This document shows, in pieces, positions 40,581 through 46,536 of a stretch of DNA of 46,536 nucleotides. Made by a program: the position numbers and the translations under genes. This DNA comes from Streptomyces olivochromogenes. Its GTDB lineage: Bacteria > Actinomycetota > Actinomycetes > Streptomycetales > Streptomycetaceae. The stretch is from contig NZ_JADDRL010000077.1 in the NCBI RefSeq assembly GCF_021538895.1, forward strand, positions 1 through 46,536. The letters are read 5' to 3'. The notes below the pieces were generated by a model. That model searched no databases. It was not told the origin of the DNA and worked only from the letters and a program-made list of their open reading frames with translations. Position 1 is the first letter of the stretch. The number at the start of each line of letters is the position of its first letter.

Positions 40581-40767
40581 GCGGCAATGTTACGAGACGA
40601 TCACGCTGTGACTCATGTGTTCGCCGTCACAGAAACCACCCGAGAAGCCGACGCGATGACGCAGAAGACCGCATAGCGTCCGCATCACGGGTCTCCTAGG
40701 CTCATACAGAGGGCACCCGCAGTAGCCCCTGCTTCTCCCAGGGACGTTCGTAGAAAGGGAGCCCACC

Positions 40768-40992
40768 ATGGCCTATGACCCCATCGACCCCGACTCTATC
40801 CAGGACCTGCAGGTCGACAACGCCGTCGAGATCGACGTCGAGGCTTCCGAGGGTGACGCCGCCGAGCAACTGGCGGACGTCGTCCCGGAGCGCGACGACC
40901 CTCTCACCGGTGTGGATCCGGACCGAGCGAACGAGGCCGACCTCATCGAACAGGCGCGCGTGGTCTCCCTGGACGAGGACGACTACCGCTGA
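40768..40992 (+). CDS. Small acidic protein of unknown function
   Basis: 74 residues, strongly acidic (many Asp and Glu): MAYDPIDPDSIQDLQVDNAV, then QLADVVPERDDPLTGVDPDR and VVSLDEDDYR. AAAGGGAG seven bases before the ATG is a strong ribosome site. No motif was recognised. It is divergent from the hydrolase gene (187-base gap), and 167 bases precede the next TetR gene. The size, charge and well-formed start make it a genuine small gene. Confidence 0.85.
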   Translation: MAYDPIDPDSIQDLQVDNAVEIDVEASEGDAAEQLADVVPERDDPLTGVDPDRANEADLIEQARVVSLDEDDYR

Positions 40993-41159
40993 CAGTGGAG
41001 CGCGGACAGAGAGCGACCTGCCCTGTTCGAGTCCTCCGATACGGCTTTCGCCACCGTCCGGTACGTGAAATTCTGCGCTCGCACCGCGCACATCACGGTT
41101 ACCGAAAAGTACGATGGCCGCGCGGCGCTCACCGCATGTGGACGATTTTGGGAGGCGGC

Positions 41160-41804
41160 GTGACAGCCATCGAGCAGACAGAGGCGGCACGCCCGCGGGG
41201 CACACGCCTGCCGCGCCGTGCCCGACGCAACCAGCTGCTGGGCGCCGCCCAGGAAGTCTTCGTGGCGCAGGGCTACCACGCGGCCGCCATGGACGACATC
41301 GCCGAGCGCGCCGGCGTCAGCAAGCCGGTGCTCTACCAGCACTTCCCGGGCAAGCTCGACCTCTACCTCGCCCTGCTGGACCAGCACTGCGAGTCCCTGA
41401 TCCAGGCCGTGCGCAGCGCCCTGGGTTCGACGACCGACAACAAGCAGCGTGTCCGGGCGACGATGGACGCGTACTTCGCGTACGTCGAGGACGACGGCGG
41501 CGCCTTCCGCCTGGTCTTCGAGTCGGACCTGACGAACGAGCCCGCCGTGCGCGAGCGCGTCGACAAGGTCACCAACGAGTGCGCCGAGGCGATCTGCGAC
41601 GTCATCGCCGAGGACACGGGTCTGTCCCGCGCCGAGTCGATGCTGCTGGCCTCGGGTCTCGGCGGCCTCGCCCAGGTGGTCGCGCGCTCCTGGCTGCACA
41701 GCGACCGCAGCGTCCCGCGCGACCAGGCGGTGCAGCTGCTGACCTCGTTGGCCTGGCGCGGCATCGCCGGGTTCCCGCTGCACGGGAACGAACAGATCCA
41801 CTGA
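41160..41804 (+). CDS. TetR-family transcriptional regulator
   Basis: 214 residues. The N-terminal helix-turn-helix is textbook: RRNQLLGAAQEVFVAQGYHA, MDDIAERAGVSKPVLYQHFPG and KLDLYLALLDQH. The C-terminal ligand domain is helical (LRLVF-type core, then GLGGLAQVVARSWL). It is the homologue of Rv3208 by position. A GGAGG lies four bases before the GTG at 41160; an in-frame ATG at 41136 would add eight residues without a ribosome site. The ligand and operator are unknown; the upstream 167 bases contain no obvious palindrome, so autoregulation is unproven. Confidence 0.94.
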   Translation: MTAIEQTEAARPRGTRLPRRARRNQLLGAAQEVFVAQGYHAAAMDDIAERAGVSKPVLYQHFPGKLDLYLALLDQHCESLIQAVRSALGSTTDNKQRVRATMDAYFAYVEDDGGAFRLVFESDLTNEPAVRERVDKVTNECAEAICDVIAEDTGLSRAESMLLASGLGGLAQVVARSWLHSDRSVPRDQAVQLLTSLAWRGIAGFPLHGNEQIH

Positions 41805-41945
41805 CGGCACCGGCCGGGATTGTTCCCTCCCGCTGTTCGCTCCTGGCGTTCTTGCGCGGAGCGTGGACGTCCCCTCACCGGGCTAATGTGTGCTGGTACG
41901 GCGCGGAAGGTCGCGCACTTCACTGACCGTCGGAGGGACATAGCC

Positions 41946-42173
41946 GTGGAGGTCAAGATCGGCGTGCTGCACGCGCCCCGCGAGATCGTTCTGGAGAGCG
42001 GTCAGAGCGCGGAGGAGGTCGAGCGCCTCGTGTCCGATGCGCTGGCCGGGAAGTCGCAGCTGCTGAGCCTGGAGGACGAGCGCGGCCGCAAGATCCTGGT
42101 CCCTGCGGACCGTCTGGCGTACGTCGAACTCGGCGAGCCGGCGGTGCGCAAGGTGGGCTTCAGCGCGCTGTAG
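41946..42173 (+). CDS. DUF3107 small protein
   Basis: 75 residues: VEVKIGVLHAPREIVLESGQ, then AEEVERLVSDALAGK, DERGRKILVPADRLAYVELG and a final VRKVGFSAL. This is the DUF3107 family (mycobacterial TB9.4, Rv3208A), small conserved actinobacterial proteins of unknown role, encoded next to TetR in both genera. The GTG at 41946 has GGAGGG about nine bases upstream. A perfect terminator follows. Confidence 0.93.
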   Translation: MEVKIGVLHAPREIVLESGQSAEEVERLVSDALAGKSQLLSLEDERGRKILVPADRLAYVELGEPAVRKVGFSAL

Positions 42174-42184
42174 TCACAGCTGAC

Positions 42185-42224
42185 GGAAGGGGGCCCGGTG
42201 GCACACGCCACCGGGCCCCCTTCC
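42185..42224 (+). terminator. Perfect 18-pair terminator after the DUF3107 gene
   Basis: An 18-base stem without mismatch (42185-42202 with 42207-42224) and an ACAC loop. It begins 11 bases after the stop. There is no T-run, but the stem is the longest perfect one noticed in the window, so it is a strong end or an RNA-stabilising element. Confidence 0.85.
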
Positions 42225-42383
42225 GCGTCGTCCCCGGTCGTCCCGCCGTGCATCGGCACACGTGAACGACCATCACAGCCGGTGCACAAGTCACCCACAG
42301 GGGAGGATTGCATTCCGCAGGTCACGGGTATGACGGGCTACGACCGCGAAGCGCGGGCCGGCCGTGTGGGAGGGACCCCCGTC

Positions 42384-42653
42384 ATGATCCTGGAAGCTCT
42401 CGGCTCCGCCCTGCTCGGTGTCGCCCTCGCCTGGGTCGCGATGCACCGCCTGTCCCACCGGCTGCCGGCCCGCCCGCTGGTGTTCTGCACGGGCGTCGCC
42501 GGAGCCCTGTTCGGTGACTTCGTCACCCACAGCGCGCTGGGCCCCGGCACGGGCCTGCTGAGTCTCCTCGGCGCCGCGATCGTCTCCGCGGCCTCGCTGT
42601 CCCTGCTGCTGCGCCCGGCCGGGAGACTCCGGCGACGATCAGCGACGGCGTAG
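42384..42653 (+). CDS. Small integral membrane protein
   Basis: 89 residues from the ATG at 42384, which has GGGAGGG nine bases upstream: MILEALGSALLGVALAWVAM, then PLVFCTGVAGALFGDFVTHS and GLLSLLGAAIVSAASLSLLL, i.e. three membrane helices. An upstream in-frame ATG at 42330 would add 18 polar residues. No domain was recognised. It converges with the ferritin-like gene, whose stop is 20 bases away. Confidence 0.8.
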   Translation: MILEALGSALLGVALAWVAMHRLSHRLPARPLVFCTGVAGALFGDFVTHSALGPGTGLLSLLGAAIVSAASLSLLLRPAGRLRRRSATA

Positions 42654-42673
42654 TACCTGACCCCGTCCGGCGA

Positions 42674-43423
42674 CTACGCCGCCAGCCCCAGGGCCGCCAT
42701 CCGCTTGGTGTGCGCCTCGGTGATCCGGGAGAACATCCGGCCGACCTCGGCGAGGTCGAAGCCGTCCGCCACGCCGCCGACGAGCATCGTGGACAGCGCG
42801 TCCCGGTCGGCGACCACACGCTGGGACTGCGACAGCGCCTCGCCCATCAGACGCCGTGCCCACAGAGCCAGCCGGCCACCCACGCGCGGGTCCGCGTCGA
42901 TCGCCGCGCGCACCTTCTCGACGGCGAAGCCGGCGTGCCCGGTGTCGTCGAGGACGGCCAGCACGAGCTCACGCGTGTCGGAGTCGAGGCGGGCCGCGAC
43001 CTCCCGGTAGAAGTCACTGGCGATCGAGTCGCCGACGTACGCCTTGACCAGGCCCTCCAGCCAGTCCGAGGGCGCCGTCTGCTTGTGGAAGCCGTCGAGG
43101 GCCGCGACGAACGGCTCCATCGCCCGGGTCGGCTCCTCGCCGATCTCCGTGAGCCGGTCCCGCAGGCGCTCGAAGTGGTGGAACTCGGCCGACGCCATCT
43201 TCGCCAGCTCCGCCTTGTCCGCCAGCGTCGGCGCCAGCTTGGCGTCCTCCGCGAGCCGCTCGAACGCCGCCAGCTCGCCGTAGGCGAGTGCGCCGAGCAG
43301 GTCCACGACCGCGGCACGGTACTGCGGGTCGGCGGAGGCCTTCGCCCAGTCCTGGGCGGCGACTCCGGTGGCTTCCGTCGAGGCTTCCTCGGGGGCGTTG
43401 GCAGGCTTGTCAGAGCTCGTCAT
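42674..43423 (-). CDS. Ferritin-like fold protein (MiaE-type di-iron candidate)
   Basis: 249 residues, mostly helical. Helix features include ALAYGELAAFERLAEDAKLA, SAEFHHFERLRDRLTEIG and DSIASDFYREVAARL. The E...ExxH-like sets (GELAAFE, EFHHFE) are candidate iron ligands of a ferritin-like four-helix bundle; the neighbouring Rv3210c homologue is annotated in this way. The first 30 residues are polar and variable. The ATG at 43423 has no ribosome site, so leaderless or weak translation is likely. The helicase gene lies divergently, 399 bases away. Confidence 0.88.
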   Translation of the reverse strand: MTSSDKPANAPEEASTEATGVAAQDWAKASADPQYRAAVVDLLGALAYGELAAFERLAEDAKLAPTLADKAELAKMASAEFHHFERLRDRLTEIGEEPTRAMEPFVAALDGFHKQTAPSDWLEGLVKAYVGDSIASDFYREVAARLDSDTRELVLAVLDDTGHAGFAVEKVRAAIDADPRVGGRLALWARRLMGEALSQSQRVVADRDALSTMLVGGVADGFDLAEVGRMFSRITEAHTKRMAALGLAA

Positions 43424-43822
43424 GAAGCGCACAATAGCCCGCCCGCCGCGGGACGGAAGCCCGTGGTCAACCACTGTGACCACGACTACGTGACCAAATC
43501 GGCCATCGCGTGTGCGCGATTCCGGGGTATGGTGGTAATGCGCCTGCTGGTACTTGGTCGTACCTCGACAGGCCGCAGGTATGAGGATGCCCGGTCGGTG
43601 GCCCGATCGGCTCCGACCCGACAGCCCTCCTGGCCGTACGGCACTGTGCGTACGACAACCAGAGGGACCCTCAGCGGTACGAGCGCTAGAGCGTCGGCAG
43701 TGGTCCCGCGCCAAACGGCTTGCCCCCCACGGCTCGCCCGTTAGGCAGTCGACGTCCCCAGCACGGTCCTGACACGACCCCCGAGCTCGCCTCGCGCCGC
43801 GCCACACAGAAGAGGCAGCACC
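43424..43822. promoter_or_regulatory. Divergent intergenic region between the ferritin-like and helicase genes
   Basis: 399 bases without a convincing gene. Nearest the ferritin-like start lies an inverted repeat, GTGGTCA-N7-TGACCAC (43463-43483), and a direct repeat GTGACC (43476-43481 and 43490-43495). A possible -10 (TATGGT, 43528-43533) points toward the helicase but lacks a clear -35. The remaining ~290 bases would form a long helicase mRNA leader, which is usual for stress-controlled DEAD-box genes. Confidence 0.4.
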
Positions 43823-46453
43823 CTGACTACGACGTTTCGTGAACTCGGAATCCTTCCCGAGACCGCCGAGGCCCTGGAGGCCGTCGGCATCATCACTCCC
43901 TTCCCCATCCAAGAGATGACGCTCCCTGTCGCCCTCTCGGGCACCGACGTCATCGGCCAGGCCAAGACCGGCACCGGCAAGACGCTGGGCTTCGGTCTTC
44001 CGCTCCTTGAGCGCGTCACCGTCCCCGCCGACGTCGAGGCCGGCCGCGCCGCGCCCGAGGCGCTCACCGACGCCCCGCAGGCCCTCGTCGTCGTCCCGAC
44101 GCGCGAGCTGTGCACGCAGGTCACCAACGACCTGCTGACCGCGGGCAAGGTGCGTAATGTGCGCGTCGTCGCGATCTACGGCGGCCGGGCCTACGAGCCC
44201 CAGGTCGAGGCCCTGAAGAAGGGCGTCGACGTGGTCGTTGGCACCCCGGGCCGGCTCCTGGACCTCGCCGGCCAGAAGAAGCTCGACCTGAAGCACGTCA
44301 AGTCCCTGGTCCTCGACGAGGCCGACGAGATGCTCGACCTGGGCTTCCTGCCCGACGTCGAGAAGATCATCAACATGCTTCCGGCCAAGCGGCAGACCAT
44401 GCTGTTCTCGGCGACCATGCCGGGCGCGGTCATCGGTCTCGCGCGCCGCTACATGTCGCAGCCCACCCACATCCGCGCCACCGCGCCGGACGACGAGGGC
44501 GCGACGGTCGCGAACATCAAGCAGTTCGTCTACCGCGCGCACTCCATGGACAAGCCGGAGATGATCGCCCGCATACTGCAGGCCGACGGCCGCGGACTGG
44601 CGATGATCTTCTGCCGCACCAAGCGCACGGCCGCCGACATCGCCGAGCAGCTCCAGCGTCGCGGTTTCGCGTCCGGCGCGGTCCATGGCGACCTCGGCCA
44701 GGGCGCCCGCGAGCAGGCGCTGCGCGCCTTCCGCAACGGCAAGGTGGACGTCCTCGTCTGCACCGACGTCGCCGCCCGCGGCATCGACGTCGAGGGTGTG
44801 ACGCACGTCATCAACTACCAGTCCCCCGAGGACGAGAAGACGTACCTGCACCGCATCGGCCGTACGGGCCGCGCGGGCGCCAAGGGTACGGCGATCACCT
44901 TCGTCGACTGGGACGACATCCCGCGCTGGCAGCTGATCAACAAGGCGCTGGAGCTGGGCTTCAACGACCCGGTGGAGACGTACTCCACCTCCCCGCACTT
45001 CTTCGAGGAGCTGAGCATCCCGGCGGGCACCAAGGGTGTCCTGCCGCGCTCGGAGCGCACCCGCGCCGGCCTCGACGCGGAGGAGCTGGAGGACCTGGGC
45101 GAGACCGGCGGCCGCGGTGCGCGCGGTCGCGGTGGCCGGGGCGGACGCGGCGAGGACCGTTCCGCCGAGGCCGAGCGCGAGCGTCCGGCGCGTACGCCGC
45201 GTCGTCGCCGTCGTACGCGCGGTGGGGCTCCGGCCGACGCCACGGCCGTCGGTACGCCGGTCGACTCCGCGTCGCCGGGCACCGAGGCCGGCACGGCGGA
45301 GGAGCAGGCCGGCACCCGCACCCCGCGTCGCCGTCGCCGTACGCGCGGCGGGGCATCAGGCGAGGCGGTCGCCGCCACCACGGTCAGCGAGCCGACGCAG
45401 GCCGCTGAGGCCGCCGTGGAGACGGCGGAGGGTCCGGCCGCGGTCGAGACCCCGGACAAGCCGCGTCGCCGCCGCACCCGTAGGTCCGCGGAGCGGGCGG
45501 TGAACCCGGCCGAGAGCACGACCGAGGCTGCCGCGGAGCCCGTCGCGACCGTGGAGACCCCCGAGGTCGCCGAGGTCACCGAGGTCGCGGAGGCCAAGCC
45601 GCGCCGCCGTACCCGCAAGGCCGCCGAGCCGACCGAGGCCGCCGAGACCGCGGTCGCCACGGCCGAGGGCACCGAGGACGCAGCCCCGGCGACCAAGCCG
45701 CGCCGCACGCGGAAGACGGCGGCCGCCGCCGAGACCGCGGTGGACACGGCGGAGGCCACCGAGGCCAAGCCGCGCCGCACCCGCAAGAAGGCCGCTGTCG
45801 CCCCGGAGGCGACCGCGACCACCGTGGAGGCCGTCGAGGCCGCTGAGGTCACCGAAGCCGCCGAGGCCAAGCCCCGACGCCGTACGCGCAAGGCGGCCGA
45901 GGCCGCTGTGGACACGGTGACCGCGGTGGACGCCGCGGAGGTCACGGAGACCAAGCCGCGCCGTACGCGCAAGACCGCTGCCGCCGCCGAGGCGGCCGTG
46001 GACACGGCCGAGGGCACCGAGGCCAAGCCCCGTCGCACCCGCAAGACCGCGGCGGCCGCCGTGGCGACGCCGGAGGCCGCCGAGGCCGAGGCCAAGCCGC
46101 GCCGGACCCGTAAGGCGACCGCGGCTGTGGAGACGGCCGAGGGTGTGGAGGCCGAGCCGGCCAAGCCGCGCCGTACGCGGAAGGCCGCCGCCACCGTCGC
46201 CGAGGCGGCCGTCGACGCCGTCGACGGTGCGGAGGCCAAGCCCAAGGCCCGTCGGACGCGCAAGGCCGTCGCCGAAGCGGTGACCGCCGAGATTCCGGCG
46301 CAGGCCGGCGAGGAGCCGGAGGCCAAGCCGCGCCGTACCCGCAAGGCCACGGCGCCCGCCGTCGAGGCCACCGGCGAGACGGCCGAGGCGAAGCCGAGGG
46401 TCCGCCGGACCCGCAAGGCCGCGGCCGCCGTGGAGGCGACCCCGGAGGCCTGA
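43823..46453 (+). CDS. rhlE: DEAD-box RNA helicase (RhlE-like) with KPRRTRK-repeat tail, CTG start
   Basis: 876 residues from a CTG at 43823. The start is set by the Q motif (ITPFPIQ, Gln30), which lies upstream of the first ATG (43916); that ATG would delete it, and no ATG or GTG exists between the in-frame stop at 43742 and CTG. AGAGG stands seven bases upstream. Helicase motifs: AKTGTGKT (47-54), PTRELC, GTPGRLLD, LVLDEADEMLD (DEAD at 165-168), FSATMPG, YVYR-type motif IV region, CTDVAARGID, HRIGRTGRAG. From about residue 430 the tail is disordered, with RG-rich blocks and then some fourteen basic TPRRRRRTR or KPRRTRK units separated by acidic Ala/Glu/Thr stretches. It probably unwinds RNA in ribosome assembly or decay. 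It matches Rv3211 by position. Confidence 0.93.
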   Translation: MTTTFRELGILPETAEALEAVGIITPFPIQEMTLPVALSGTDVIGQAKTGTGKTLGFGLPLLERVTVPADVEAGRAAPEALTDAPQALVVVPTRELCTQVTNDLLTAGKVRNVRVVAIYGGRAYEPQVEALKKGVDVVVGTPGRLLDLAGQKKLDLKHVKSLVLDEADEMLDLGFLPDVEKIINMLPAKRQTMLFSATMPGAVIGLARRYMSQPTHIRATAPDDEGATVANIKQFVYRAHSMDKPEMIARILQADGRGLAMIFCRTKRTAADIAEQLQRRGFASGAVHGDLGQGAREQALRAFRNGKVDVLVCTDVAARGIDVEGVTHVINYQSPEDEKTYLHRIGRTGRAGAKGTAITFVDWDDIPRWQLINKALELGFNDPVETYSTSPHFFEELSIPAGTKGVLPRSERTRAGLDAEELEDLGETGGRGARGRGGRGGRGEDRSAEAERERPARTPRRRRRTRGGAPADATAVGTPVDSASPGTEAGTAEEQAGTRTPRRRRRTRGGASGEAVAATTVSEPTQAAEAAVETAEGPAAVETPDKPRRRRTRRSAERAVNPAESTTEAAAEPVATVETPEVAEVTEVAEAKPRRRTRKAAEPTEAAETAVATAEGTEDAAPATKPRRTRKTAAAAETAVDTAEATEAKPRRTRKKAAVAPEATATTVEAVEAAEVTEAAEAKPRRRTRKAAEAAVDTVTAVDAAEVTETKPRRTRKTAAAAEAAVDTAEGTEAKPRRTRKTAAAAVATPEAAEAEAKPRRTRKATAAVETAEGVEAEPAKPRRTRKAAATVAEAAVDAVDGAEAKPKARRTRKAVAEAVTAEIPAQAGEEPEAKPRRTRKATAPAVEATGETAEAKPRVRRTRKAAAAVEATPEA
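45194..46417 (+). repeat. Repetitive basic tail of the helicase gene
   Basis: Two TPRRRRRTRGG blocks, one KPRRRRTRRSA, then eleven blocks of KPRRTRK, KPRRRTRK or close variants (one KARRTRK, one PRVRRTRK), at irregular spacings of roughly 18-40 residues. Spacers are Ala/Glu/Val/Thr-rich (AAEAAVDTAEGTE and similar). It resembles a histone-H1-like tail and should bind RNA or DNA nonspecifically. Confidence 0.9.
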
Positions 46454-46485
46454 TCCGGCACCTGGAAACAGCAGGAGCAACACCC

Positions 46486-46523
46486 CGACGGCCCGGCCCA
46501 CCTCACGTGGGACCGGGCCGTCG
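46486..46523 (+). terminator. Terminator after the helicase gene
   Basis: A stem of 11 plus 5 pairs (46486-46501 with 46507-46523) with one bulged A and a 5-base loop, starting 33 bases after the helicase stop. Strong enough to end the transcript; no T-run. Confidence 0.75.
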
Positions 46524-46536
46524 GCGTCTGCGCCCA

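Noticed and set aside
40580..40767. A further small gene in the gap between hydrolase and acidic protein
   Set aside because: No frame with a ribosome site and plausible codon use was seen in these 187 bases.

Overview
The window is chromosomal DNA of a high-GC Gram-positive bacterium, almost certainly a Streptomyces. GC at third codon positions is very high, GTG starts are common, ATGA stop/start overlaps are frequent, and WblC, a DUF3152 protein, DUF3107 and a mycoredoxin are all present. No rRNA, tRNA, insertion sequence, phage gene or CRISPR array was seen. The layout is that of conserved core chromosome, with streptomycete-specific modules set into it.

Left part (1-8452): a TerD-family gene cut by the window edge; a YgjP/DUF45 metallopeptidase; a ThiF-like protein translationally overlapping an ABC1/ADCK-type kinase-like protein; and a wblC operon. 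wblC is the WhiB7-type activator of the antibiotic and translation stress response. Its long 5' leader holds an AT-rich-element promoter, a 105-codon upstream ORF with a strong ribosome site, and an intrinsic terminator (attenuator). Then come uvrD2 (helicase with four cysteines and an HRDC domain) and a divergent mycoredoxin gene with a textbook SigR promoter.

Middle (8497-26625): a frameshifted gene remnant, nudC, an M20 dipeptidase, the adnB-adnA helicase-nuclease pair for double-strand-break end resection, an alkyltransferase-like protein, a 913-residue membrane protein with a kinase-like middle domain and a flippase-like C-terminus, two tandem secreted S33 tripeptidyl-aminopeptidase lipoproteins, and moeZ, which also has a SigR-type promoter. 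Together with the right-hand genes (DUF3152, TetR, DUF3107, ferritin-like, rhlE), this order matches, from memory, the Mycobacterium tuberculosis block Rv3196-Rv3211. That suggests an old actinobacterial neighbourhood of stress, redox, sulfur and DNA-repair genes.

Inserted modules (26689-37632): a tightly overlapping minus-strand operon encodes a PelF-like (DUF3492) glycosyltransferase, a multi-pass membrane protein, a 24-codon small ORF, an NAD-dependent epimerase and a spherulin-4-like protein. This is a candidate Pel-like exopolysaccharide system. It is followed by an oligopeptide ABC transporter operon (binding lipoprotein, two permeases, one fused double ATPase). Upstream of that operon lies a 31-codon ORF that starts about 7 bases after a near-consensus TTGACA-N17-CATATT promoter, so it is probably translated from a leaderless mRNA.

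Right end (37689-46536): a DUF3152 protein with a metzincin-type zinc motif and nine 12-residue repeats, an alpha/beta hydrolase, small conserved genes, TetR, DUF3107, a ferritin-like protein and a DEAD-box RNA helicase. The helicase appears to start at CTG and ends in a long KPRRTRK-repeat tail.
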